A DNA stretch of 64,000 bases from Terribacillus aidingensis (GTDB taxonomy: Bacteria > Bacillota > Bacilli > Bacillales > Amphibacillaceae). The stretch's first letter is position 1, and each line of letters opens with the position of its first letter. A model generated the notes under the pieces. That model saw nothing but the letters and a program-made list of their open reading frames with translations, ran no database searches and was not told the DNA's origin. A program made the translations under genes and the position numbers. Shown here in pieces: positions 8,276-17,211 of this stretch. The stretch is taken from assembly GCF_900215625.1 (NCBI RefSeq), contig NZ_OBEK01000001.1:868001-932000 (forward strand), written 5' to 3'.

Positions 8276-8305
8276 TTAATTTCCCGGGGAATAAATTTTG
8301 TCGAA

Positions 8306-8347
8306 AAAAAGATGTGCAGACGTCCGATGACGTTTACACATCTTTTT
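8306..8347. terminator. Bidirectional terminator between nagB and yvyE
   Basis: AAAAAGATGTG (8306-8316) pairs perfectly with CACATCTTTTT (8337-8347); an inner ACGTC/GACGT pair can extend the structure. Confidence 0.8.
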
Positions 8348-8966
8348 CTACATATTCTTGTCCGCCGAATTTGATTTCAGCTTGGGCATTGGTCAAATCG
8401 GTTATATATGCTTCAAACTCCTGCTCTTGACCTGATTCCATTGCAGTATGCAGGATAACACGGTCAGCGTAATCAATGTTCTGCAAAGTATAAGCGGATT
8501 GCCGCAAATCATTCTCAACTTTCCCAAGTAACGTGTAATCGATATGCACCTCGGCTAGCTGCATCAGCTGCCTTTGTACCACTCCGATTGTATCAATCGA
8601 TTGAGATGCAGAACCTGAATAAGCACGGATAAGGCCGCCAGCTCCAAGTTTGATGCCGCCGAAATATCTTGTTACCACTACTGCTGTATCCTTCAGCCCT
8701 TTTTTCTTCAGCACCTCTAATATTGGTACACCTGCTGTACCGCTCGGTTCGCCGTCGTCACTGGCTTTTTGTATTAAATCGTGCTCGCCAATCATGTAAG
8801 CAGAACAGTTATGGGTAGCATCTTTATGTTCCTTTTTTATCTTCTGTACAAAAGCGATTGCTTCCTCTTCCGTCTCGACACGCTTTACATGACCAATAAA
8901 CCGGGATTTTTGGATAACAATTTCGTGTGCGCCTTCCGTTTTTACGGTAAAATAAGTAGTAAGCAT
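8334..8966 (-). CDS. yvyE: YigZ/IMPACT-family protein YvyE
   Basis: A 210-residue protein with an N-terminal UPF0029/IMPACT domain (FIGHVKRV, THNCSAY, DDGEPSGTAGVPILEVL, VVVTRYFGGIKLGAGGLIRAY in parts VVVTRYFGGIKLGAG and GLIRAYSGSA) and a C-terminal ferredoxin-like DUF1949 domain. The molecular role of the bacterial family is not firmly established; the eukaryotic IMPACT relative binds the GCN1 translation regulator. The start at 8966 follows AAGGAGGT; the longer frame to 8990 lacks support. It is divergent from degS, the same arrangement as in B. subtilis. Confidence 0.9.
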   Translation of the reverse strand: MLTTYFTVKTEGAHEIVIQKSRFIGHVKRVETEEEAIAFVQKIKKEHKDATHNCSAYMIGEHDLIQKASDDGEPSGTAGVPILEVLKKKGLKDTAVVVTRYFGGIKLGAGGLIRAYSGSASQSIDTIGVVQRQLMQLAEVHIDYTLLGKVENDLRQSAYTLQNIDYADRVILHTAMESGQEQEFEAYITDLTNAQAEIKFGGQEYVEKDV

Positions 8967-8992
8967 CTTGCGTTTTACCTCCTTGAGCACTC

Positions 8993-9022
8993 ATTATATA
9001 AAGATAGCAGAAAATGTGACGA
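8993..9022 (-). promoter_or_regulatory. Candidate sigma-A promoter of yvyE
   Basis: On the minus strand TCGTCA (9022-9017) and TATAAT (8998-8993) are separated by 18 bp. The -10 is perfect, the -35 matches four of six positions. Confidence 0.45.
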
Positions 9023-9109
9023 ATTACACAGAAAAGTATTCCGTAACCCCCCAAAAGCAGTTAGGTAATTCGAATGATATAGCACAATAGATTGGTGGAG
9101 AAAAAGAAA

Positions 9110-10249
9110 ATGGCAAAAAAAATCGAAGACAAAGCGCTCGATTCCATCATCAAAGAAATGGTGGAAGCTGTCGAGAATAGCAAGGATGAGATTTTTTACA
9201 TAGGAGAAGAATCGCGCATAGAGTATGAGCAGCTTCTTGCTGATCTGCAGCTCACAAAGGAAAAAGTGGCTGAGATCATTAAAGTAGGCGATCAGCTCGA
9301 ACAGAAGGTTCGCTATTCCAAGATGCGTCTGTCTGATGTGAGCCGCGATTTCGACCGCTATTCAGAAGAAGAAATCCGGGAAGTGTACGAGCAGACGCAT
9401 AAGCTGCAAAGTGAGCTTCGTATGTCTCGTGAAAAGGAAAAAATTCTTCGGGAGCGGCGTGATGAAACGCAGCGGAGGCTGCAAAGCCTTGAATTAAAAT
9501 TGAAACGCGCCGAAGGGCTTGTCGGCAAAATCAGTGTTGTTCTCAACTATCTGAACGATGACTTCAAACAAGTTTCCCAGCTGATTCACGATGCGAAGGA
9601 AAAGCAGGAATTTGGATTGAAAATTATTGAAGCACAAGAGGAAGAACGGCGCCGCCTTTCGAGAGAAATGCATGACGGTCCGGCACAGATGCTTGCCAAT
9701 ATCTTGCTTCGTTCTGAGCTGGTTGATCGGACGTTTCGCGAGAGGAGCACGGAAGAGGCACTGCTTGAAATCCGGAATATGCGTAAAATGGTCCGCAGCT
9801 CACTCTATGAGGTTCGCCGTATTATTTATGATCTTCGTCCAATGGCGCTTGATGATCTTGGACTTTTGCCTACCATCAAAAAATATTTGAATAATATTGA
9901 GGAATTTAACAATATTCATATTGAGTTTACCGCTCTAAAAGCAGAAAAACGCTTGAATCCGAAGTACGAGGTAGCATTGTTTCGTTTGACACAAGAAGCG
10001 GTCCAAAATGCTGTTAAGCATGCAGAACCAACAACGATTAAAGTTCGCTTAGAAGTGATGCAGGAACTCGTCGTCATTAGTATCGTAGATGATGGAAGAG
10101 GCTTTGATGTTTCCAAGAAGAAAGAGAATTCATTCGGCATAATCGGAATGCGGGAACGAGTAGAAATGCTCGATGGATCCATTAATTTTTATTCGGAAAC
10201 TGGGAAAGGTACTCGAGTTTTAATCAAAGTCCCGCTCACAGACGGATAA
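9110..10249 (+). CDS. degS: Sensor histidine kinase DegS
   Basis: A 379-residue soluble sensor kinase, partner of DegU, controlling exoenzymes, motility and competence in Bacillus. The N-terminal half (about 1-180) is a long coiled-coil sensor domain without membrane helices. The HisKA_3 dimerisation segment has LSREMHDGPAQM with the phospho-acceptor His at about 188, followed by an HATPase_c domain with LTQEAVQNAVKHA (N box) and DDGRGF plus FGIIGMRERV (G boxes). ATG 9110 is chosen because GGTGGAG lies nearby; TTG 9092 is less likely. It forms an operon with degU. Confidence 0.95.
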   Translation: MAKKIEDKALDSIIKEMVEAVENSKDEIFYIGEESRIEYEQLLADLQLTKEKVAEIIKVGDQLEQKVRYSKMRLSDVSRDFDRYSEEEIREVYEQTHKLQSELRMSREKEKILRERRDETQRRLQSLELKLKRAEGLVGKISVVLNYLNDDFKQVSQLIHDAKEKQEFGLKIIEAQEEERRRLSREMHDGPAQMLANILLRSELVDRTFRERSTEEALLEIRNMRKMVRSSLYEVRRIIYDLRPMALDDLGLLPTIKKYLNNIEEFNNIHIEFTALKAEKRLNPKYEVALFRLTQEAVQNAVKHAEPTTIKVRLEVMQELVVISIVDDGRGFDVSKKKENSFGIIGMRERVEMLDGSINFYSETGKGTRVLIKVPLTDG

Positions 10250-10419
10250 GAGTGGCGAGAAACAGGTAATTGTGCTTATAATTAGAAGCATGCCACTAAC
10301 GTCATCCGATACGTGAGACTGGTTAACGGACTTATTTAAAAACAATTATTACTTTAAACATTTTAAACATCCAGCTAAAAAAGAAAAAAAGACATGAATT
10401 TGTAGGAGGAGCAAACCAC

Positions 10420-11100
10420 ATGAGTACTGGTATATTATTGATTGATGACCACAAGCTATTTCGAGAGGGAGTAAAGCGTATTCTCGAATTTGAACCAGCT
10501 TTCCAGGTTGTCGCAGAGGGGGATGACGGTTCAGAGGCACTTGAACTCGTCGAAAAATACAATCCTGATGTCGTGCTAATGGACATCAACATGCCTACTA
10601 CAAACGGTGTACAAGCAACAGCTGATCTAATTAAGCACCGACCGGATATTAATGTTATTATCCTTTCCATCCATGACGATGAAAACTACGTTACACATGC
10701 TTTGAAGACAGGCGCACAAGGTTACTTGCTGAAGGAAATGGATGCGGATTCTTTAATTGATGCTATTAAGGTTGTAAGTGAGGGCGGTTCCTATTTGCAC
10801 CCGAAAGTGACACATAACCTTGTAAAAGAATACCGTCGCTTAGCAGAGGAAAACAACTCTTCCATCTCCAGTAAAATTGGCGAGCATCGCCGTCCGCTGC
10901 ATTTGCTGACACGCCGGGAATGTGAAGTGCTGCAGCTGCTTGCAGACGGAAAGAGCAACCGCGGCGTAGCGGAATCTTTATATATTAGTGAAAAAACAGT
11001 CAAGAATCATGTGAGTAATATTCTGCAAAAGATGAATGTAAACGACCGCACGCAGGCAGTTGTTACTGCAATTCGCAACGGTTGGGTTGAAGTTTTATAA
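10420..11100 (+). CDS. degU: Response regulator DegU
   Basis: A 226-residue NarL/LuxR-type response regulator. The receiver domain (about 4-120) has DD at 9-10, the phospho-acceptor Asp55 in VLMDINMP, and a conserved Lys in YLLKEMDAD. The C-terminal LuxR-type helix-turn-helix ([19 protein letters not shown] and [14 protein letters not shown]) binds DNA. AGGAGG lies 10 nt upstream. The gap to degS is 170 bp with no terminator, so degU may be co-transcribed and also have its own promoter, as in B. subtilis. A terminator follows. Confidence 0.96.
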   Translation: MSTGILLIDDHKLFREGVKRILEFEPAFQVVAEGDDGSEALELVEKYNPDVVLMDINMPTTNGVQATADLIKHRPDINVIILSIHDDENYVTHALKTGAQGYLLKEMDADSLIDAIKVVSEGGSYLHPKVTHNLVKEYRRLAEENNSSISSKIGEHRRPLHLLTRRECEVLQLLADGKSNRGVAESLYISEKTVKNHVSNILQKMNVNDRTQAVVTAIRNGWVEVL

Positions 11101-11106
11101 GATGTG

Positions 11107-11135
11107 AAGTCCGGGCATGCGCTCGGGCTTTTCTC
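11107..11135 (+). terminator. Terminator of degSU
   Basis: AAGTCCG (11107-11113) pairs with CGGGCTT (11124-11130), allowing one G-T pair, followed by a T-rich stretch. Confidence 0.65.
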
Positions 11136-11298
11136 TTTTTACGGCAAAAATATGGAGGAATCTACGCATCTCCTGTAGAAAAACGTAAAAAATACGCAGC
11201 TTGCAGAGAATGAATTGGTCAGCAGACATATGCAAAAAGGACAGTCATAAGGTAAGATAAAAAGAAAGAGTGAAAAAATGTAAGGGAGACCGATAAGT

Positions 11299-12141
11299 AT
11301 GAAAATTGCTGTCATGACAGATAGTACAGCATATCTTACGCCAGAACAGCGAGAAGCTTTTGATATACATATGATTCCATTGCAGGTCATCTTTGACGAT
11401 GCAACGTATGAGGAAGAAGTCGATATTAGCACGGCGGAATTTTATGAGAAAATCAAGCAGCAAAAAAGCTTGCCGAAAACGTCACAGCCTGTTGTTGGAA
11501 AAGTGATTGAGAAGCTGGAGGAACTGAGCAAAACATACGATGCTGTTATTAGCATTCACCTTTCCAGCGGTATAAGCGGAACGTATCAATCGATGGTAGC
11601 GGCTGATGATATGGTTGAAGGAATTGATGTGTATGCCTATGATTCCGAACTTAGCTGTATGCCGCAAGCGTATTATGCAATGGAAGCAGCGCAAATGGTA
11701 AAACAAGGTGCATCCGTCGAAGCAATCCTGGAACGGCTGGATGAGATGAAACAAACGATGATTGCTTACTTTATGGTGGACGATTTATCCAATTTGCAGC
11801 GCGGAGGTCGTCTGAACGGTGCCCAAGCACTTATCGGAAGTTTGCTTCAAGTGAAGCCAGTGCTTCATTTTGAAGATAAAGTCATTGTTCCATATGAAAA
11901 GATTCGCACCAAGAAAAAAGCTCTTAGCCGAATCAAGTCCTTATTCGCTGAACAAGCAGCAGGGGGAGACAAAATGAGAGCTTGCTTTATTCATGCTAAT
12001 CGTCCCGAAGAAGCAGAAGCTCTTCGAGCAGAGATGCAGGCAGAGTATCCAAACTCAGAAATTGATGTATCTTATTTTGGCCCAGTCATCGGTACCCATC
12101 TTGGAGAAGGTGCCATCGGTCTGACATGGTATAAAGTGTAA
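11299..12141 (+). CDS. degV: DegV-family fatty-acid-binding protein
   Basis: A 280-residue DegV (FakB-like) protein. It has the family's N-terminal MTDSTAYL, the fatty-acid/phosphate loop HLSSGISGTYQS, and the C-terminal THLGEGAIGLTWYK. In Gram-positive bacteria FakB-type proteins present fatty acids to the kinase FakA for phosphorylation; whether this copy does so is inferred from the family only. Its place between degU and comFA is conserved in Bacillaceae. GGGAGACC precedes the start. Confidence 0.9.
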   Translation: MKIAVMTDSTAYLTPEQREAFDIHMIPLQVIFDDATYEEEVDISTAEFYEKIKQQKSLPKTSQPVVGKVIEKLEELSKTYDAVISIHLSSGISGTYQSMVAADDMVEGIDVYAYDSELSCMPQAYYAMEAAQMVKQGASVEAILERLDEMKQTMIAYFMVDDLSNLQRGGRLNGAQALIGSLLQVKPVLHFEDKVIVPYEKIRTKKKALSRIKSLFAEQAAGGDKMRACFIHANRPEEAEALRAEMQAEYPNSEIDVSYFGPVIGTHLGEGAIGLTWYKV

Positions 12142-12169
12142 AAGGGGAGAGTTTATCTTCCCTTTTTTT
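12142..12169 (+). terminator. Terminator-like hairpin between degV and comFA
   Basis: AAGGGGAGA (12142-12150) pairs with TCTTCCCTT (12156-12164) with one G-T pair, then a T tract. Only 20 bp remain before comFA, so comFA would depend on read-through or on a promoter embedded upstream. Confidence 0.6.
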
Positions 12170-12189
12170 AATAGGAAAGGAGCAGTTAT

Positions 12190-13584
12190 ATGGAAATCGA
12201 ACCAAAGCACTTTAGCGGCAAGAGGCTATTGCGCCGTGAAATCCCTCTCTCATCTCCCCTCTTTAAACAGGCACTTCAACAGCAATGCTTCAAGAAAATC
12301 CTAGGTATTCGCAAAGAAAAAGGACAGGCATACTGCAGCCGCTGCAATGCCAGCGGTGCTCATCTGCAACCGATTGCCTGCCAAAAATGTGAGCAAACCC
12401 ATCTTTATTGCCGGAACTGTATTCAAATGGGCAGAGTCAGCGCTTGTGAGCAGCTTTATGAATGGACCGGTCCTGAACCGGAATGGCCAGTTCATGCTGC
12501 CCCTTGTGCCTGGGACGGGGAGCTGACTGTGCATCAGCAAGTCGCAGCCGATGCAATTGACCGGGCGATACAGCGGAATGAAAAGCTGTTGGCACATGCA
12601 GTTTGCGGCGCAGGAAAAACGGAGATGCTTTTTCAAGGTATCACATGTGCCCTCCGGCAAGGCAAGCGGGTCTGCCTGGCAACACCGCGCGCCGATGTTG
12701 TGCGGGAATTGCTGCCGCGTTTTCATGAGGCTTTTCCAAATGTCACGATACAGGCCTTATATGGCGGCAGCCCGGATAAGACAGGAGAAGGTCAGCTTAT
12801 TTTAGCTACGACCCACCAGCTGCTCCGTTTTTACCGGGCCTTTGATGTACTTATTATTGATGAAATCGACGCCTTTCCTTACCATGCTGATTCCATGCTT
12901 CACTTTGCCTCTGATAAAGCCAAGAAAACAGCGTGCGCCTCTATTTTTCTCACCGCTACACCTCGAAAAAAAGAAAAGCGGGCTATTAAAGCTAAAACGC
13001 TGCCATATGTGTTTGTTCCGCTGCGCTTCCACGGCAATCCGCTTCCCGTACCATCTTCTAAAATTTGCTTTGGGTTACACAAGAAACTGAAGCAGGGATC
13101 TTTGCCGAAAGGACTGTTAACGTGGCTGCAAAAACGTAAAAATCCAACGCGCCAGGTGCTTCTGTTTCTGCCGACGGTTGCACTTGCTGATTCGCTGAAG
13201 AAAGATGCTATATCAGCATTACATCCCTTTGCTAAAAAAATCCATTCGAAAAATACAGCAGAAACGCTTATCAGTACGGTACATGCTGCCGATAAAGAAA
13301 GAGAAGAGAAGGTTCAAGCCTTCCGGAATCGTGAAATTGCCATCATCTTAACGACTACTATCCTGGAACGCGGCGTCACATTCCCGTCTGTGGATGTGGC
13401 GATTTTAGATGCCGCGCATGATGTGTTCGACGAAGCAGGACTTGTGCAAATTGCCGGCCGAGCTGGCCGAAGTCCTGCTGATCCGACGGGGGAAGTAGTC
13501 TTTTTTCATGAAGGAAGAAGCACAGCGATGGATCAGGCAGTACAGGCAATTCAATATATGAACCGCCAAGCGAGGAAATTATGA
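12190..13584 (+). CDS. comFA: Late competence helicase/translocase ComFA
   Basis: A 464-residue DEAD-box-like ATPase required for transforming DNA uptake. An N-terminal four-cysteine zinc finger (CSRCNA and CQKC, then CRNC) is followed by the ATPase core: Walker A HAVCGAGKTEM, Walker B IIDEIDAFPYH, motif III LTATPRK, and the C-terminal motif VI QIAGRAGRSP. It overlaps comFC by an ATGA-type junction. As in many Bacillaceae outside the B. subtilis group, comFB is not present between them. No ComK box was recognised in the short upstream gap. Confidence 0.95.
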   Translation: MEIEPKHFSGKRLLRREIPLSSPLFKQALQQQCFKKILGIRKEKGQAYCSRCNASGAHLQPIACQKCEQTHLYCRNCIQMGRVSACEQLYEWTGPEPEWPVHAAPCAWDGELTVHQQVAADAIDRAIQRNEKLLAHAVCGAGKTEMLFQGITCALRQGKRVCLATPRADVVRELLPRFHEAFPNVTIQALYGGSPDKTGEGQLILATTHQLLRFYRAFDVLIIDEIDAFPYHADSMLHFASDKAKKTACASIFLTATPRKKEKRAIKAKTLPYVFVPLRFHGNPLPVPSSKICFGLHKKLKQGSLPKGLLTWLQKRKNPTRQVLLFLPTVALADSLKKDAISALHPFAKKIHSKNTAETLISTVHAADKEREEKVQAFRNREIAIILTTTILERGVTFPSVDVAILDAAHDVFDEAGLVQIAGRAGRSPADPTGEVVFFHEGRSTAMDQAVQAIQYMNRQARKL

Positions 13585-14258
13585 ACAACTGTATGTACTG
13601 CGGCGAACCGAAAAGCGCTAGACCAATGTGGTCAACATTATTTTGGCCGGAACGCCTCACGTCTTTATGTGAAAGCTGCGCAAGTTCTTTTCCGCTGCTA
13701 ACAAATCAAGGTTGCCCAAGTTGTATGAAGCAAGCAGGGTCCGATATATGCAGTGATTGTTTGCAATGGGAAACTTCAGACTACCAAGCTGTATTGGACA
13801 AGAATGTATCGCTGTACAGTTATAATTATTTTATACGTGATTATGTCGCGCAGTGGAAATACCGCGGAGATTATGCACTTGGAAAAGTATTTGAACAAGC
13901 TTTCCGGCAGCTATTTCAGCGTCATTTCAGTAATCAGCAGTATTTTGCTGTGCCGATTCCATTGAGCGACGAACGCATGCAAGAGAGAGGCTTCAATCAG
14001 GCTGCCGAGCTGGCAGATTTTACAGGAGCCACCCAAATAGAAGTGCTGGGAAGAAAGCACGGGGAAAAACAGTCTAAGCGCAGCAAGCGGCACAGGATGA
14101 GGGCAGATAACCCATTTTATTTGTTAGGAGAGAGTCCGCGATATACCGTACTCATCGACGATATTTATACAACGGGTGCCACGTTGAGACATGCTGCGCA
14201 AGTGCTCAAGGAAAATGGCGCACAAAAAATAGCGGCCTGTACCTTAATCAGGGGGTAA
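13581..14258 (+). CDS. comFC: Competence protein ComFC, phosphoribosyltransferase-like
   Basis: A 225-residue protein with an N-terminal zinc ribbon (CMYCGE, CESC, CPSC, CSDC) and a C-terminal type I phosphoribosyltransferase-like domain with the PRPP loop VLIDDIYTTGATL. ComFC acts with ComFA in moving single-stranded DNA into the cytoplasm. Its start overlaps the comFA stop, so translation is coupled. AFTER it a GC-rich hairpin without a T run precedes the next promoter. Confidence 0.93.
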   Translation: MNNCMYCGEPKSARPMWSTLFWPERLTSLCESCASSFPLLTNQGCPSCMKQAGSDICSDCLQWETSDYQAVLDKNVSLYSYNYFIRDYVAQWKYRGDYALGKVFEQAFRQLFQRHFSNQQYFAVPIPLSDERMQERGFNQAAELADFTGATQIEVLGRKHGEKQSKRSKRHRMRADNPFYLLGESPRYTVLIDDIYTTGATLRHAAQVLKENGAQKIAACTLIRG

Positions 14259-14308
14259 CTTTCCCATATGCCAAATGTCGCGGAAACCGCGGCTTAAGTA
14301 CCTTAACG

Positions 14309-14317
14309 TGCTATAAT
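14309..14317 (+). promoter_or_regulatory. Extended -10 promoter before yvyF
   Basis: TGCTATAAT lies about 58 bp ahead of the yvyF start; no -35 match is visible at 17 bp. A short CGCGG-AAA-CCGCG hairpin at 14279-14291 separates it from comFC. Confidence 0.45.
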
Positions 14318-14375
14318 TATACTAAACAGGACACTTTCTGGTGTTCCTATTATACTAGGAGGAGGGCGTTAGCCT

Positions 14376-14783
14376 ATGTTAGAACTAGCAAATTGTGTCC
14401 GCTGTGGAAGCGTATTTGCAAGAGATTATCGGGATATTTGTCCGAACTGTCATCGAGAGGAAGAACGTTCCTTCCAAATGGTGCATCAATACTTACGCAA
14501 GCGAGAGAATCGCCAAGCGACGATCCAGCAAATCACGGAAGTAACGACAGTTCCAGAGTCATTGATTATTAAATTTGTTCGCGAAAAGAGGCTGCAGCCG
14601 AGCCAATTCCCGATGCTGTCTTATTCTTGCCGCAACTGCAGCAACCAGATTACTGAAGGCGAAATGTGTGCAGATTGTAAAGATGATATGCGCAAGGAGC
14701 TGGACGTGGCGCTTGAATTAGATCAAAAACGGGAAACAGCCAAAGCGAGTGAGCAGCGCGTATATTATAATGGGAACAGATAA
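14376..14783 (+). CDS. yvyF: Flagellar operon protein YvyF (TIGR03826 type)
   Basis: A 135-residue protein with an N-terminal zinc knuckle (CVRCGSVF, CPNCHRE), a central helix-turn-helix-like stretch (TIQQITEVTTVPESLIIKFV, residues about 49-68) and a second C-terminal zinc pair (CRNCS, CADCK). It is the constant first gene of the flgM-flgK cluster in Bacillaceae; its role is not well defined, though the architecture suggests nucleic-acid or protein binding. AGGAGGAGGG precedes the ATG. Confidence 0.9.
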   Translation: MLELANCVRCGSVFARDYRDICPNCHREEERSFQMVHQYLRKRENRQATIQQITEVTTVPESLIIKFVREKRLQPSQFPMLSYSCRNCSNQITEGEMCADCKDDMRKELDVALELDQKRETAKASEQRVYYNGNR

Positions 14784-14798
14784 GTGAAATAAATCGAT

Positions 14799-14824
14799 TA
14801 AATTGCTTAACATTTCCTCGATAT
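14799..14824 (+). promoter_or_regulatory. Sigma-D promoter of flgM
   Basis: TAAA (14799-14802), 14-bp spacer, then CTCGATAT (14817-14824), close to the sigma-D consensus TAAA-N14-16-GCCGATAT. A second CCGATAT follows at 14828-14834. Confidence 0.65.
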
Positions 14825-14876
14825 GAACCGATATTATCTGTAAGAGTGTTAAGAAGTTGGAAAGGGGTGCAGATCT

Positions 14877-15134
14877 TTGAAAATACAAGGTCCGAACCAA
14901 TCCGGTTTCAATCCGTACACAAAACAGCTCAAGCAGCAGGCCGACTTGCAACAAGCAAGTCAGCGTCAGGATAAACTGGAGATTTCCTCGGAAGCAAAAC
15001 GGCTTCAGGAAGGCGACAAAATTCAGGCAAGCCGCCAGAGCTATGTGGAACAGATAAAAGCCGCAGTACAAAACGGCGATTACAAAGTCGATGCAGAGAA
15101 GACCGCCAAGAAAATGATGGATTTTTGGTCATAA
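14877..15134 (+). CDS. flgM: Anti-sigma-D factor FlgM
   Basis: An 85-residue protein that binds and holds sigma-D until the hook is complete. The C-terminal half carries the family signature DKLEISSEAKRLQE and VEQIKAAVQNGDYKVDAEK (residues about 33-76). It starts with TTG after a GGGGTG site. The sigma-D-like promoter just upstream indicates the usual autoregulatory loop in which sigma-D boosts its own inhibitor. Confidence 0.93.
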   Translation: MKIQGPNQSGFNPYTKQLKQQADLQQASQRQDKLEISSEAKRLQEGDKIQASRQSYVEQIKAAVQNGDYKVDAEKTAKKMMDFWS

Positions 15135-15152
15135 GACCAAGGAGGAGCAACC

Positions 15153-15644
15153 ATGGCTTTACAAGCTTTACTAGTAACGATTAACAAATTGCATACCTTG
15201 CACCGCAGTCTGCTGGAAATCAGCCGCTTGAAGACACATCACTTGAAAGCAAATGATATGGACAGCCTGCAAAAGCAGCTGCTGGCAGAAAAGAAGCATG
15301 TGCAAGCAACGGCGCAGCTGGAACAGCTGCGCATCAAGCAAACAGAGATATGGGCAGCAGCTGCCGGTATTCCGGTACCTGCTACGGTGACAGAGCTACT
15401 GCAAACGATAACCGATGAATCAGCTGCCAAACAATTGGAATCGGAATTAATCGGACTTACAGAAGCCGTAACAGAGCTCAAAACACAGGAAGCGCTCAAC
15501 CAGCAGCTGCTGGAGCAGTCGATGCAATTTGTGCAAATCTCTCTGGATATGCTTGCTCCCTCCATCTCATCATTGAATTACGGTACACCAAGTCAACACG
15601 AGCAGCGACCGCAAAATCGCTCATTATTCGACTCCAAAGCATAA
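15153..15644 (+). CDS. flgN: Flagellar chaperone FlgN
   Basis: A 163-residue, almost entirely helical protein in the position of flgN (YvyG) between flgM and flgK. FlgN binds the C-termini of the hook-junction proteins FlgK and FlgL and escorts them to the export gate. Long amphipathic helices with many Leu, Gln and Glu are visible and there is no membrane segment. AAGGAGGAG lies 8 nt ahead of the ATG. Assignment relies partly on gene order because FlgN sequences diverge quickly. Confidence 0.85.
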   Translation: MALQALLVTINKLHTLHRSLLEISRLKTHHLKANDMDSLQKQLLAEKKHVQATAQLEQLRIKQTEIWAAAAGIPVPATVTELLQTITDESAAKQLESELIGLTEAVTELKTQEALNQQLLEQSMQFVQISLDMLAPSISSLNYGTPSQHEQRPQNRSLFDSKA

Positions 15645-15686
15645 CACAGATACGGAAAAGCTATCGGTAAAAAAGGGGAAAAATAG

Positions 15687-17204
15687 ATGGGATCTACATT
15701 CCAAGGATTAGAAATCGCTCGTTCTGCGCTATTTGCGCAGCAAACAGCACTATATACAACAAGCAACAACATAGCTAATGCTAATACGGATGGTTATACA
15801 AGACAGCGTGTCAACTTTGAACAGATTTCACCTTACCCTGCTGCAGGTCGTAACCGTCCGCAAATCGTTGGCCAGCAAGGTACGGGTGTTGAAGCAGGTT
15901 CAATTGAACGAATTAGAAATACATACTTGGATGCCCAATACCGTTCGCAAACAGGTACGGCGTCTTATTGGAATACAAAGTCCGATGCGCTAAGCCGGAT
16001 GGAAGGCGTCATTAACGAACCTTCTGATACGGGTCTTTCTGCCGTAATGGATGATTTCTGGAGTTCTCTTCAAGATCTTTCCGCAACACCAGAAGAATCT
16101 GGAGCTCGCTCTGTCGCTTTGCAGAAGGGACAAGCTGTTGCAGAATCGTTTAATTACATTTCGAACAGTTTCAGTAACGTTCGTACTGATTTGAAGGATC
16201 AGATGGATAATGTGTCTGTAAAGAGCATCAACTCTTATATGAATCAGATTAATGAATTGAACAAGCAAATTGCCGATATGGAACCGCATGGTATGGTTTC
16301 GAATGATTTGTATGACAAACGTGATGTGCTTATTGATGAGCTATCAACCATGGTCAATATAAAGGTGGATTATGAGAAATCAGGCGGGTTAGCACCTCAA
16401 GCGGCACAGGGAATTGCTAGGATTACATTAGTTGATGAGCAAGGTGCTGCACAAGCAGTTCTAGTTGACCCAGAGACAAAAACATTCCAGGAACTATCTG
16501 TGCAATATGGAGAAGATGAAAATGGTATGCAAGCAGTAGATAGCGTAACATTTGGCGAAACCAAAATTGCGGTAGAGGAATTTACATCCAAAGGGGAGCT
16601 TAAAGGTCTGATAGACTCTTATGGCTACTTGGAAGATGGTTCTGTTAAAGGAACATACCCGGAGATGATGCAGAACCTTGATAAAATGGCATTTAGCTTT
16701 GCTAGTGCGATGAATGAAGTGCAGCAAGCAGGCTATACAAAGGCTGGCGAGCTATCTGGTATTGATTTCTTTGATGCTGGTAACGAGGTTTACGGAGCAG
16801 CAGCAAATATCAGTCTTTCTGATGAAATTGATGGCAACCCAGATCTTATCGCGGCGAGCGCCGATGGAACTTCGGGAAACGGTGAAAATGCGAAGAAACT
16901 TGCTGAAGCAATGCGTACACCTATGGATGGTTTAGGTAATACTTCTGTCAGCAGTTTCTATGAAGGTATGATCGGAACATTGGGTGTGAAAGCGCAGGAA
17001 GCAAACAGACAAGCAGCCAACTCTATTTCTTTAGTAGATCAAGCTGACATGCAGCGCCAATCCGTATCAAGTGTATCACTTGATGAAGAAATGACAAATA
17101 TGATCAAGTTCCAGCACGCATACAACGCTGCAGCCCGCAGCATGACTGCTGTTGACGAGATGCTTGATAGAATCATCAACAACATGGGATTAGTAGGGAG
17201 GTAA
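15687..17204 (+). CDS. flgK: Flagellar hook-associated protein 1 (FlgK)
   Basis: A 505-residue hook-filament junction protein. The N-terminus FQGLEIARSALFAQQTAL and NNIANANTDGYTRQRV (residues about 5-50) is the conserved rod/hook-type D0 helix; the C-terminus SSVSLDEEMTNMIKFQHAY and ARSMTAVDEMLDRIINNMG is the matching C-terminal helix. Both ends form the coiled-coil core of the filament axis, and the variable middle is exposed. The start follows AAAAAAGGGG. It is 7 bp from flgL and surely co-transcribed. Confidence 0.96.
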   Translation: MGSTFQGLEIARSALFAQQTALYTTSNNIANANTDGYTRQRVNFEQISPYPAAGRNRPQIVGQQGTGVEAGSIERIRNTYLDAQYRSQTGTASYWNTKSDALSRMEGVINEPSDTGLSAVMDDFWSSLQDLSATPEESGARSVALQKGQAVAESFNYISNSFSNVRTDLKDQMDNVSVKSINSYMNQINELNKQIADMEPHGMVSNDLYDKRDVLIDELSTMVNIKVDYEKSGGLAPQAAQGIARITLVDEQGAAQAVLVDPETKTFQELSVQYGEDENGMQAVDSVTFGETKIAVEEFTSKGELKGLIDSYGYLEDGSVKGTYPEMMQNLDKMAFSFASAMNEVQQAGYTKAGELSGIDFFDAGNEVYGAAANISLSDEIDGNPDLIAASADGTSGNGENAKKLAEAMRTPMDGLGNTSVSSFYEGMIGTLGVKAQEANRQAANSISLVDQADMQRQSVSSVSLDEEMTNMIKFQHAYNAAARSMTAVDEMLDRIINNMGLVGR

Positions 17205-17211
17205 GTAGCAG

